DNA of 64,000 nucleotides from UBA1189 sp964570685 (GCA_964570685.1 CAZMZC010000007.1:1-64000), one strand, 5' to 3'. Positions 25,124 to 33,891 are shown, counted from the stretch's first letter. Numbers and translations: made by a program. Notes: a model not told the origin generated them from the letters alone.

Positions 25124-27955
25124 ATGAGTGAGGAGAAATATATCAGCGTCAAAGGGGCGCGTGTGAACAATCTGAAGAACATAGAGGTCAATATTCCACG
25201 TAATAAGTTGGTGGTAGTGACGGGACTCTCGGGCTCGGGTAAGAGTTCGTTGGCTTTCGACACCTTGTATGCCGAGGGGCAACGGCGCTATGTGGAGAGC
25301 CTCTCTTCGTATGCACGCCAGTTTCTCGGACGTATGAAGAAGCCCGAATGTGACTTCATCAAAGGGCTGCCGCCTGCCATCGCTATAGAGCAAAAGGTGA
25401 GCAGTCGCAATCCGCGCTCTACCGTAGGCACATCGACCGAGATATACGAGTACCTGCGCCTGCTCTTTGCCCGCGTGGGTAAGACCTACTCGCCCGTGAC
25501 GGGGGAGCTGGTGAAGAAGCACGACACCGAGGATATCGTGGCCTGCATGCGTTCATATAGTACGGGTACGCGCTTCACCGTATTGGCTCCGCTCATGATA
25601 CGCGACGGTCGTACGCTGGAGGAACAACTCACCATATGCCTGCAACAGGGATTTGGACGTGTGGAGGTGGATGGAGAGGTCATCCGTATTGAGGAGATGC
25701 TTGAAAGACTGACAAACGACAAGGCGAAGTCTGCGAAAAAGCAAAGTAGCGATGATAGAAATAATTGTCAATTGTCAATTGTCAATTGTCAATTAAACTT
25801 AGTGCTCGACCGTCTCAGTGTTGATGATAGCAAAGAGACCGTGAGCCGCCTTATCGACAGCTGCGAGACGGCATTCTATGAGGGCGGTGGAACGTGCCTG
25901 CTGCGTTTTTACCCTGCAGGCATACTGCACACGTTCAGCAAGCGCTTCGAGGCCGATGGCATTGCTCTCGAGGAACCGAGCGAACAGCTCTTCTCGTTCA
26001 ACTCTCCCGTAGGTGCCTGCCCCGAGTGTGGCGGTTTCGGACGTATCATAGGCATTGACGAACAACTCGTGGTGCCCAATACGGCGCAGAGCGTATATGA
26101 CGGGTGCGTGGTGTGCTGGCGCGGCGAGAAGATGAGCGCCTGGCGCGATGAGTTTATCCGCTATGCGGCGAAGGACAACTTTCCCATCTTTGCCCCCTAC
26201 TATGAACTCACTCAGGCGCAGAAGGATTACCTGTGGCACGGACCGCGTACGAAGCCCTGCATCGACTCCTTCTTCAAGATGTTGGAGGAGAACCAATACA
26301 AGATTCAGTACCGCGTGATGCTGGCACGCTATCGCGGTAAGACAACGTGCCCCACCTGCCATGGCACACGCCTGAAGAAGGAGGCTACTTACGTGAAGAT
26401 TGGCGGGCGCAACATTTGCGAATTGGTGGATATGCCAGTGACCGACTTGCAGCGTTTCTTCGCGCAACTCACGCTCGACGAGCACGATGCGGCCATAGCC
26501 AAGCGACTGCTCATAGAGATCAACAGCCGCCTGCAGTTCCTCCTCGATGTGGGACTGGGCTACCTCACGCTCAACCGCCTCAGCAATACGCTCTCGGGTG
26601 GTGAAAGCCAGCGCATCAATCTGGTGACCTCGCTGGGCAGTCCGCTCGTAGGTTCATTGTATATCCTTGACGAACCCTCCATAGGACTTCACAGTCGCGA
26701 TACCGACAAACTCATCCGTGTGCTGCGCCAGCTGCAGCAGGCAGGCAATACCGTTGTGGTGGTAGAGCACGATGAGGAGATTATCCGTGCGGCCGACTAT
26801 ATCATCGATGTAGGTCCGCAGGCAGGGCGCCTTGGCGGACAGATAGTGTACGAAGGCGATATGCACGACCTGCAGCCCGGTACCGTGAGCCACACTGTGC
26901 GTTACCTGCTGGGCGAGGAGCAGATACCTGTGCCTCAGAGCCGTCGCCCGTGGAACAACTATATTGAGGTACGCGGTGCCCGTCATCACAACCTCAAGGG
27001 TGTCGACGTGAAGTTCCCTCTCAACGTGATGACCGTAGTTACCGGTGTCAGCGGTAGTGGCAAGAGCTCGCTTGTGCGCGATGTGCTGTATCAGGCCCTT
27101 GCCCGTGAATATGGCGAGGGCACCGAGCGCCCTGGCGAACACTTGGAACTGAAGGGTGATATCCGTATGCTGCGGGCTGTGGAGTTTGTCGACCAGAATC
27201 CCATAGGCAAGTCCACCCGCTCCAACCCTGTCACCTACCTCAAGGCCTACGACGAGATACGCAAGCTCTTTGCCGAGCAACCCTTGGCCAAGCAGATGGG
27301 CTACACGGCAGGCTTCTTCTCCTTCAACAGCGAGGGAGGCCGCTGCGAGGAGTGCAAGGGCGAGGGCACCATTACCGTGGAGATGCAATTTATGGCCGAC
27401 CTCGTGCTCGAGTGTGAGGCTTGCCACGGCAAGCGCTTCAAGGCCGACACGCTGCTCGTGACCTATCACGACAAGAATATCCACGACATACTGGAGATGA
27501 CGGTAAACCAAGCCGTAGAGTTCTTTACCGAGCATGGAGCCAAGAAGGTGGTGCGCCGCCTTAAGCCACTGCAAGATGTGGGGCTCGGTTACGTGAAGCT
27601 GGGGCAGAGCTCGTCGACCCTCTCGGGCGGTGAGAACCAGCGTGTGAAGCTCGCCTACTACCTCAGCTTGGAGAAGTCGGAGCCCACGATGTTCATCTTC
27701 GACGAGCCTACTACGGGTCTTCACTTCCATGACATCAAGAAACTGCTCGAGTCGTTCGACGCGCTCATCCAGCGCGGGCACACCATCGTCATCATTGAGC
27801 ATAATATGGAGGTCATCAAGTGTGCCGACCATATCATCGACATCGGTCCCGAAGGGGGTGACCGAGGTGGACAACTCGTCGCTTGCGGCTCACCTGAAGA
27901 GGTGGCGCAGTGTGAGGCCTCCTATACAGGACGCTTCTTGAAAGAGAAAATCTAA
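25124..27955 (+). CDS. uvrA: excinuclease ABC subunit A
   Basis: A 943-residue damage-recognition ATPase of nucleotide excision repair. It has two ABC modules: Walker A GLSGSGKSSLAF (~32) and GVSGSGKSSLVR (~645), signatures LSGGESQRI and LSGGENQRV, and Zn-binding cysteines CPECGG, CPTCHGTR and CEECKGEG. Residues ~205-227 are an unusual insert encoded partly by a 7-bp tandem repeat (NCQLSIVNCQL), lying between LTNDKAK and LVLDRLSVDD, where relatives run directly on. The insert keeps the frame, and it probably sits in an exposed loop. Confidence 0.97.
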   Translation: MSEEKYISVKGARVNNLKNIEVNIPRNKLVVVTGLSGSGKSSLAFDTLYAEGQRRYVESLSSYARQFLGRMKKPECDFIKGLPPAIAIEQKVSSRNPRSTVGTSTEIYEYLRLLFARVGKTYSPVTGELVKKHDTEDIVACMRSYSTGTRFTVLAPLMIRDGRTLEEQLTICLQQGFGRVEVDGEVIRIEEMLERLTNDKAKSAKKQSSDDRNNCQLSIVNCQLNLVLDRLSVDDSKETVSRLIDSCETAFYEGGGTCLLRFYPAGILHTFSKRFEADGIALEEPSEQLFSFNSPVGACPECGGFGRIIGIDEQLVVPNTAQSVYDGCVVCWRGEKMSAWRDEFIRYAAKDNFPIFAPYYELTQAQKDYLWHGPRTKPCIDSFFKMLEENQYKIQYRVMLARYRGKTTCPTCHGTRLKKEATYVKIGGRNICELVDMPVTDLQRFFAQLTLDEHDAAIAKRLLIEINSRLQFLLDVGLGYLTLNRLSNTLSGGESQRINLVTSLGSPLVGSLYILDEPSIGLHSRDTDKLIRVLRQLQQAGNTVVVVEHDEEIIRAADYIIDVGPQAGRLGGQIVYEGDMHDLQPGTVSHTVRYLLGEEQIPVPQSRRPWNNYIEVRGARHHNLKGVDVKFPLNVMTVVTGVSGSGKSSLVRDVLYQALAREYGEGTERPGEHLELKGDIRMLRAVEFVDQNPIGKSTRSNPVTYLKAYDEIRKLFAEQPLAKQMGYTAGFFSFNSEGGRCEECKGEGTITVEMQFMADLVLECEACHGKRFKADTLLVTYHDKNIHDILEMTVNQAVEFFTEHGAKKVVRRLKPLQDVGLGYVKLGQSSSTLSGGENQRVKLAYYLSLEKSEPTMFIFDEPTTGLHFHDIKKLLESFDALIQRGHTIVIIEHNMEVIKCADHIIDIGPEGGDRGGQLVACGSPEEVAQCEASYTGRFLKEKI
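25763..25794 (+). repeat. AATTGTC tandem repeat inside uvrA
   Basis: Four and a half perfect copies of the 7-bp unit AATTGTC lie within codons 214-224. Gain or loss of one unit shifts the frame (7 is not a multiple of 3). Similar TTGTCAATT runs occur outside genes at 33393-33424 and near 50.3 kb. Confidence 0.9.
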
Positions 27956-28000
27956 AGGAACAGGCCTGAACCTATGCTTGTGTGGGTGTATGTAGAGTAA

Positions 28001-29215
28001 CTATTGCTCTTCTTTGCTCAACTCAAACAGCTTATCTCCACTGCATTCTGTCGTGCTGTAGCTACCCACGATGCCTAATCCGCCACGGATGTTGGTGTGT
28101 ATGGGCAAGGGCTCGCCTACAAAGGCTCCGCCTGTCATCTCAAAGGCTGCTACATCTTCTAAATATTTATAGTAGTCTTCGCTGAGGTGCTCTAAGGTGA
28201 AGGCGTAGTGGTAGGTAGCGCTGCTCACCGTGTCGGCAGGGTATATGTAGTCGCTTTCCTCGTCCATACCGTCGTCCCAGCCGCTCTCGGGGTTGAACAT
28301 ATCATCTGATGAGGCTGGCGACTCCAGCAGAAACAGAAAATCCACGATAGGCTGCCCGTCGGCATTGCGCAGATGCTCGTCAGTGAAGATGAATGAGTTG
28401 GTGCTCGACATGTAGAGCAGTCCGCTAAACATCTGCGACATGCTCTCGCTTGTTGTCATCAGTCGGGTGCTGCTCTCGGTGAAGAGATAGTGCGGATAGA
28501 AGGCTTCAACTGTTTGAACCCGCTCTACTCGGTGGAAAAGAGCCTTGGAACTCGCGATGTCTGCTAGCTCCCTCTCTTCGGGAGAGGGCGGGGTGAGAGG
28601 CCCCGTGTATATGTCCTCCAGGTACATCACCTCATAGTTCCCCTCATAGTGTATCGACAGACGGTAGTAGTTGGCCTCTTCGGCAGGGTCATTGATGTAG
28701 AGGCTCACGAGCAGGGCGCTGTCCACATCGTTGAGCAGGGCGGCACTCAAGGGGTCGCCAGGGGGAGTGAAAGGCAGCATCGTGGTGTTTACAATGGCGA
28801 TAGGCGTAGGCTCCACTACACGCTCGGTGGCAGTGGCAGTGCCGAGGGCGTGTACGGCTGTCAGCGTCACCTCATCGCCAGCGTTAAGGCCGTAGTAGCT
28901 GAGGTAGCTCTCACTGGCGTCATCGTAGACAAGGGGGAAATCCTCGCCGTTGATGGTAGCGGTGACGGTAGCATCGATCAGTCGCTGGGGCTCCTCGGTG
29001 TCGAGGAAGTGGGCGGTACGCCCCACCGTGGCCGTGAGCTGCTCGCCATTGGCTCTGAGCATGGCATTGAGCACCAGCTTGGGAGCACCTATCTCGGTGT
29101 CGTAGGGGATGTCGTTGACGCAGGAGGAGAGCATCATTGTAATGATGAGGCCTCCCCAACCCCTCCCAAGGAGGGGCTTTAGAACATCGCGGATTATATG
29201 GTGATTTGTTTTCAT
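28001..29215 (-). CDS. DUF4249 outer-membrane lipoprotein
   Basis: A 404-residue lipoprotein with lipobox MLSSC (about residues 27-31), then NDIPYDTEIGAPKLVLNAML, typical of DUF4249 proteins. These are coded beside CarboxypepD_reg/TonB receptors and probably act as their surface partner. The signal peptide is odd: residues ~9-22 (RDVLKPLLGRGWGG) come from a palindromic repeat, placing Arg-Gly-Trp-Gly-Gly before the hydrophobic core. A second repeat encodes TPPSPEERELADIASS near residue 205. The start at 29215 is the first ATG after the intergenic repeat; the frame is open further upstream without homology. Confidence 0.85.
   Translation of the reverse strand: MKTNHHIIRDVLKPLLGRGWGGLIITMMLSSCVNDIPYDTEIGAPKLVLNAMLRANGEQLTATVGRTAHFLDTEEPQRLIDATVTATINGEDFPLVYDDASESYLSYYGLNAGDEVTLTAVHALGTATATERVVEPTPIAIVNTTMLPFTPPGDPLSAALLNDVDSALLVSLYINDPAEEANYYRLSIHYEGNYEVMYLEDIYTGPLTPPSPEERELADIASSKALFHRVERVQTVEAFYPHYLFTESSTRLMTTSESMSQMFSGLLYMSSTNSFIFTDEHLRNADGQPIVDFLFLLESPASSDDMFNPESGWDDGMDEESDYIYPADTVSSATYHYAFTLEHLSEDYYKYLEDVAAFEMTGGAFVGEPLPIHTNIRGGLGIVGSYSTTECSGDKLFELSKEEQ
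28551..28600 (-). repeat. palindromic element inside the DUF4249 gene
   Basis: On the coding (minus) strand it reads CCTCTCACCCCGCCCTCTCC, loop, GAGAGGGAG, then CTAGCAGACATCGCGAG. The 7-bp stem CCCTCTC/GAGAGGG and the trailing ACATCGCG match the family seen in hisDC and at 29149. It is in frame and adds about 16 residues. Confidence 0.75.
29149..29193 (+). repeat. palindromic element inside the DUF4249 signal peptide
   Basis: GGCCTCCCCAACCCCTCCC then AAGGAGGGGCTTT and AGAACATCGCGGA. The shared tail identifies it as the same family as 15225-15311. It lies opposite to the direction of translation and replaces part of the signal peptide n-region. Confidence 0.8.
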
Positions 29216-29267
29216 TATTATATGTTTGCTCCTGAATTCCTGTGATTTGTTTGTTGATGTATAGTTT

Positions 29268-29301
29268 GTAAGCCCCTCCTTGGAGGGGTTGGGGAGGCCT
29301 C
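29268..29301 (-). repeat. inverted partner copy between the TonB and DUF4249 genes
   Basis: This stretch is the reverse complement of 29149-29180 except for one base missing in the loop. The two copies face each other across 87 bp containing the DUF4249 start codon. The transcript could fold into one long hairpin that hides this start. Confidence 0.8.
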
Positions 29302-29304
29302 CTG

Positions 29305-31698
29305 CTAGAATTGCACCCCATAGCTTACCGAAGGTATGATGGGGAATATCGTCACTTTGCGTAGGGTCTTGTAATGCTGGTCGGTATCCCAGTTGTAGCC
29401 GTCGTAGAGGTACACCATGAAGGGGTTCATGCTGTTGTAGGCATTGTATACGCTGATGTTGATGGTGCGCTTGATGCCCGGGTTGCGCTTGAAGCGGCGG
29501 TGGAAGTTCATCGAGAGGTCCAGTCGGTGGTAAGGCTCCAGACGGTAGTTGTTGCGGTCGGGGAAGTAACCCAGTTGGCCAGTATAGTCGTCGGGTGTGT
29601 GGGGCTGGTTCTCGTAGTAGTGGGTATAGAGGGTACCGCAGTTGCCGGTGGCATATACCCACGTGGCCGAGAGGTCGAAGCGGTCGCTGAACTTGTAGTT
29701 GGCCGTTACGTTGATGTCGTTACGGCGGTCATACTTGGCATGGAAGGGCCGCCCACCATTAATTATATGTCCTTCGCGGTCGAACTGGCGCATCGTCTTG
29801 GCCCACGTGTAGGCCACCCAGCCGGTAAAGTTACCGATGGAGCGCTGTGCCATCAGCTCCACGCCGTATGCCCATCCGCGGCCCATGGCCACCTTGTCTT
29901 CCCACTCGGCTGTACTCGCCATGAAGGAGCTCCCTTCGCGGTACTCGAGCAGGTTGTTCATGTGCTTGTAGTAGCCCTCAACAGAGAGGTCGCACAACCC
30001 CTCCAACTCATAGTAGGCACCGGCAGCCACCTGGTGGGCATGCTCGGGCACGATGCGCTCGGTGGAGGGCACCCATAGGTCGGTGGGCAGACTGATGCTG
30101 CTGTTCGACAGCATGTGCACATACTGTGTCATATAGGCATATCCCGCCTTGAGCGAGAGGTTGTCGGTGAGCAGCAGACGGCTGCTGAGGCGTGGCTCCA
30201 GCGAGTGGTAAAACTTGCCGCCTACGGTGTAGGTCGAGTAGTTGAGGCCCGCGTTGAGCTTCACGGCATCGGCCAGCGTCATATTGTCCTCCACGTAGAG
30301 CTGTGTCTCGTGGGCAAGGATGTCGGGCTGTCCCAGCTGTTGGCGGTTGGTGTCGTGCCCCGTCTTCTCGCTCATGCTCACCACCTCGGGGCGGAAGGTG
30401 TGGTAGGTGTAGCTCGCGCCCATGCGCATGTCGTGCTGTGGGGTGGGATTGTAGTGCAGCTCGGTCTTGCCCGTGAGGTCAAAGATGCCCGACTTCATGT
30501 CCAGCTGTGCCTTATAGGGCTTGTCTATCAGCTTGTCATACTCGTCAAATCCCATGCCTATCTTGTGGCGGTACTGGGTATAGTTGACCGAGGCGTCGAG
30601 AAACATCTTGGGCGTAATCACATGGTTCCACCGCGCAGCCGTGACGATATTGCCCCACTTCCAGCCCAGCTTGCTGTCGCGGCTATAGTCCTTTGTGTCG
30701 GCTTCGTTGATGGAGAAGTATATCTCGTCATCGCCCGAGTAGTAGCTCAGGTACAGGCGGTCGCGGTCGCTGAACTTATGGTTCACCTTCACGTTCAGGT
30801 CGTAGAAGTAGTAGCCCGCTCCATAGTCCGTGTCGTCCCCCTCGATGTGGGTCATATACCATATGGCCGCGTTGGTGATGAGGTCCGAGTAGGTACGCCG
30901 TCCCGATATGTTGAACGAGGTCTTGCCCTTCCATAGCGGTCCTTCGAGGCTGAATTTCGACGATACGGCCCCCACATGCAGGTTGCCGTGGTAGTTATAC
31001 ATGTCGCCCTCCTTCATGCGCACGTCCACCACCGAGGAGAGTCGTCCGGCATAGTGGGCAGGGAAGCTGCCTTTATACAGGGTGACGTTCTTGATGGCAT
31101 CGGCGTTGAAGGCCGAGAAGAAGCCGAACATATGGTTCACGTTGTATACGGGCAAGCCGTCGAGCAACATCAGGTTCTCGTCGGGACTGCCTCCACGCAC
31201 GTAGAGCCCCGAGGTCCCCTCCGTGCCGCTTTGTACACCGGGCAGCAGCTGCAACACCTTCAGCACATCGGTCTCGCCGAACATGGCGGGCACTGCCTTG
31301 ATCTGTGCCACGGGGATGTCTATGGCACTCATCTGCGACCCGCGCACGCCCAGATCCAGCCGGTTGCCCACGATGGTCACCTCCTCCAGTTCGGAGTGTG
31401 CCCGCATGGCGATGTTCACCACCGTGTCGGCAGTAAGGGTTATCGTGAGTGTGTGTGGTGCATAGCCCACATACGAGGCCGTCAGCTCCACCGCTCCCTC
31501 GGGCAGTGTGAGCGAGTAGAATCCGTAGGCATTGGTTACCGTGCCGCTGCCGCTCACGTGGTCATATACCGTGGCCCCTATCATGGTCTCCTCGGCCGCT
31601 GCGTCTCTCACATAGCCGCTGATGGTGTGTTGCTGGGCTTGTACGTTTGCCACAAGCAGGGCGAGCAGTGCAAACAGATGTAAGATACGTCTTTTCAT
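29305..31698 (-). CDS. TonB-dependent outer-membrane receptor with carboxypeptidase-regulatory domain
   Basis: A 797-residue receptor. It has a signal peptide to ANVQAQ, a CarboxypepD_reg-like domain (HTISGYVRDAAAEETMIGATV, ~25-110), a plug (GVQSGTEGTSGLYVRGGSPDENLMLLDG, ~160-240) and a 22-strand-type barrel to the C-terminus. It works with TonB/ExbBD to import an unknown ligand. It lies directly upstream of a DUF4249 lipoprotein gene, a standard Bacteroidetes pair distinct from SusCD. The ATG at 31698 is chosen because the -7 box covers the alternative TTG at 31710. Confidence 0.92.
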   Translation of the reverse strand: MKRRILHLFALLALLVANVQAQQHTISGYVRDAAAEETMIGATVYDHVSGSGTVTNAYGFYSLTLPEGAVELTASYVGYAPHTLTITLTADTVVNIAMRAHSELEEVTIVGNRLDLGVRGSQMSAIDIPVAQIKAVPAMFGETDVLKVLQLLPGVQSGTEGTSGLYVRGGSPDENLMLLDGLPVYNVNHMFGFFSAFNADAIKNVTLYKGSFPAHYAGRLSSVVDVRMKEGDMYNYHGNLHVGAVSSKFSLEGPLWKGKTSFNISGRRTYSDLITNAAIWYMTHIEGDDTDYGAGYYFYDLNVKVNHKFSDRDRLYLSYYSGDDEIYFSINEADTKDYSRDSKLGWKWGNIVTAARWNHVITPKMFLDASVNYTQYRHKIGMGFDEYDKLIDKPYKAQLDMKSGIFDLTGKTELHYNPTPQHDMRMGASYTYHTFRPEVVSMSEKTGHDTNRQQLGQPDILAHETQLYVEDNMTLADAVKLNAGLNYSTYTVGGKFYHSLEPRLSSRLLLTDNLSLKAGYAYMTQYVHMLSNSSISLPTDLWVPSTERIVPEHAHQVAAGAYYELEGLCDLSVEGYYKHMNNLLEYREGSSFMASTAEWEDKVAMGRGWAYGVELMAQRSIGNFTGWVAYTWAKTMRQFDREGHIINGGRPFHAKYDRRNDINVTANYKFSDRFDLSATWVYATGNCGTLYTHYYENQPHTPDDYTGQLGYFPDRNNYRLEPYHRLDLSMNFHRRFKRNPGIKRTINISVYNAYNSMNPFMVYLYDGYNWDTDQHYKTLRKVTIFPIIPSVSYGVQF

Positions 31699-31707
31699 AT
31701 TGGGTGA

Positions 31708-31738
31708 CAAAGGTACGAATAAGCGAGTAAAAAGCCAA
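31708..31738 (-). promoter_or_regulatory. promoter of the TonB receptor/DUF4249 operon
   Basis: On the minus strand TTG (31738-31736), a 20-nt spacer and TACCTTTG (31715-31708). The leader would be only a few bases before the ATG at 31698. Confidence 0.65.
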
Positions 31739-31820
31739 GTTTACTTGGGCTTTTTGCAACGAGCGTGAGTACCTTCTGTGGCGTAGCCGCTAAAGATACT
31801 GATAAGCGAGACCTACTGTG

Positions 31821-32090
31821 GCGCAAAACCCCGCAAGGCCTTCAAGATGGTGCTAAAGCACACTCCTCGGAGGAGCTAAAGCTTCAGTCTTCTCAATAGC
31901 GAAGCCCTTGTCCAAGAACCGACGCTATCATTGCTTTCAGCGACCTAAAGGTTCCGCGTTGCCTGCGCCTATTTCTTGAAGGCCTTGTGGATTGTTGCGA
32001 GTGGCATGCTGCTTTTTGCTTGGTTAGTGTGTAGTAAATGGCTTCATCACTTTTCTTTTGCCTTGAAAGAAAATAATTGTCATTTGTCTG
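31821..32090. repeat. long direct repeat, left of the DUF1016 pseudogene
   Basis: The left copy runs from GCGCAAAACC to TCATTTGTC. It contains an internal inverted pair (GCAAGGCCTTCAAG ... CTTGAAGGCCTTG) and about 120 bp absent from the right copy. Its last ~125 bp match 33285-33415 closely (for example TGGTTAGTGTGT and GGCTTCATCACTTTTC). The 400 bp between the TonB promoter and 32126 hold no other feature. Confidence 0.8.
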
Positions 32091-32125
32091 TTGTCTTTTG
32101 CTGAATTATTATTACTTTTGTTAGC

Positions 32126-33154
32126 ATGAAAGAGATACAGGACATCAATAACCTATATAATGAGGTAAGGGAAATCATAAGTACTGCAAGGCAAAATGCA
32201 GTTCGCAGCGTAGACTTCAGTCGTGTGCAGATGTACTGACAAATAGGCCAACGCATCCAAGAGGAGGAGCAGAAGGGTAAGGAACGCGCCGACTATGGTT
32301 CTTATCTGCTGAAGAATCTTGCCAAGAAGTTGGAACCGGAATATGGCAGTGGCTTTTCGGTACGGCAACTGGAGCGCAGTCGACAGTTTTATAGGATGTT
32401 CCCAATTGCGTCCACACTGCGGTCGCAATTCAACTGGACACAATACAAACTTCTTATAGCCATCCCAGACGACTACAAACGAGAGTATTACGAGTTGGAG
32501 ACGATAAATAATTGCTGGACGGCACGCGAGCTGGAACGCCAAATCAACAGCCAACTCTATGAACGCCTGCTATTGAGCAATGATAAGGAAAGTGTATTGG
32601 CAGTTGCTCGTAAGGAGCGCATACCTCAAACACCGCAGGAAATCATCAAAGACCCTATGGTACTGGAGTTTCTCGGGCTCGAGCGCAAGGCTGCCTACTA
32701 CGAGAAAGACTTGGAGCAGGCATTGATAACCCACTTGCAGATGTTCTTGTTAGAACTTGGCAATGGCTTCACTTTTGTTGCTCGGCAGAAACGCCTGCTC
32801 ATCGAAGATGACGAATTCTTTGCCGACCTTGTATTCTACAATCGCTTGTTGCGCTGCTTCGTAGTCATCGAACTCAAGACAGAGAAACTCACCCACCAAG
32901 ATCTCGGACAATTGCAGATGTACGTCAACTATTACGATCGCGTAGAGAAGACTCCTGATGAGAATCCCACCATCGGTATTCTGCTATGTACGGCAAAGAA
33001 TGACACAGTGGTCAAGATGAGTCTTCCTGAAACCAACACCTCTATTCTCGCCAGTCAGTATCAACTATATCTGCCTTCACAAGAACAGCTGAAGAATGAG
33101 GTGGAGACCCTGAGACGATTGGCTGAGACACCGAATACAGGAGATACGGATTGA
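32126..33154 (+). pseudogene. DUF1016 / YhcG-type PDDEXK nuclease, interrupted by TGA
   Basis: From ATG 32126 the frame encodes the N-terminal DUF1016 domain, then TGA at 32237-32239 where relatives have Trp (VQMY-stop-QIGQRI). The same frame then runs on to 33154. The C-terminal part has the PD-(D/E)XK-like core (DDEFFADLVFYNR, VVIELKTEKLT). YhcG-like proteins are predicted nucleases, often carried near restriction loci. A restart at ATG 32330 would give 274 residues lacking most of the N-terminal domain. Flanking long direct repeats suggest a mobile or duplicated cassette. Otherwise well preserved, so the mutation looks recent. Confidence 0.85.
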
Positions 33155-33248
33155 TTTATGTGTTGATACTAAATGATGCAGCCACTTTGGTCTGGGTGGC
33201 TGCATGTTTTATTTCTATGAGGCCTGTTGCTATAGTTTGTCGTTTGAA

Positions 33249-33415
33249 GGCGCAAAACCCGCAAGGCCTTCAAGGTACGTCTACGCCTATTCCTTGAAAA
33301 CCTTGTGGATTATTGCGAGTGGCATGCAGCTTATTGCTTGGTTAGTGTGTGGTAAATGGCTTCATCACTTTTCTTTTGCGATATAAGAAAAAATTGTCAA
33401 TTATCATTTGTCAAT
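33249..33415. repeat. long direct repeat, right of the DUF1016 pseudogene
   Basis: This is the shorter copy of the repeat at 31821-32090, in the same orientation. It has the same inverted pair (GCAAGGCCTTCAAGG ... CCTTGAAAACCTTG) and ends in TTGTCAATT repeats to 33424. Between 33425 and 33729 no convincing gene is seen; short frames there lack recognisable protein features. Confidence 0.8.
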
Positions 33416-33729
33416 TGTCAATTAATTACTAATTTTGCCCCCGACTCAACCAGCCCGCAAGGGTGGTGGGTCAAGACATATTGGATTCCGTGCTCTGAAA
33501 GCGCACCGCTCACCGTGGATCTGGTACCCACAAAGAGCCTCGCCGAGGAGCAGGAAAAGGACGTTTTCTGAACGTTATCTTCTAGTCATCAAACTTCGCA
33601 AACTTGAGACCATCAGAAGATACCGCAACGAGGCGTCCATGCTGGGTGTATTATACCCGTATGCTATGAGTGTACTCCTATGTGATGGGGCAAGATTCTT
33701 ATAGTATACCTAATCTATAATACGCGATT

Positions 33730-33825
33730 GGCGTGGGCTGGCTGAGTTGCTTATCTCGATGGAAAGGCAATGCGAAGGCCGGATGACTGGGATAAGCAAG
33801 GAAAGTTTCTCCCACGTCTTTTTTA
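33730..33825 (+). ncRNA. candidate structured RNA with terminator-like end
   Basis: GGCGTGGG (33730-33737) pairs with CCCACGTC (33811-33818), closing a ~90-nt fold. Inside, TTGCTTATCTC (33747-33757) pairs with GGGATAAGCAA (33789-33799), with a third small stem GGC/GCC at the tip. The outer stem is followed at once by TTTTTT. Internal loops are purine-rich (GGAAAG). It matches no RNA family I recognise (not tRNA, 5S, SRP, RNase P, tmRNA, TPP or cobalamin riboswitch). It lies 67 nt before an AT-rich gene pair and could be its leader element or an independent RNA. Confidence 0.5.
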
Positions 33826-33891
33826 TGTCCATAACCGAACGAGTATTAACTTAATGCTGAAGCGGGGAGAGTGGTAAGCGACATAAACTAT

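Noticed and set aside
32237..32239. TGA read as tryptophan or selenocysteine
   Set aside because: Many genes in the window end at TGA (for example coaE, ybbR, murB and the ACP), and there is no selenocysteine-insertion hairpin or code-change signal. A nonsense mutation is simpler.
33435..33704. Short basic protein frames downstream of the DUF1016 pseudogene
   Set aside because: They lack a ribosome-binding site, overlap each other in different frames and show no recognisable domain; the stretch looks like repeat debris.
33730..33825. Known riboswitch or 4.5S/6S RNA
   Set aside because: The conserved boxes of TPP, cobalamin, SAM and c-di-GMP riboswitches and the SRP apical loop are not present.
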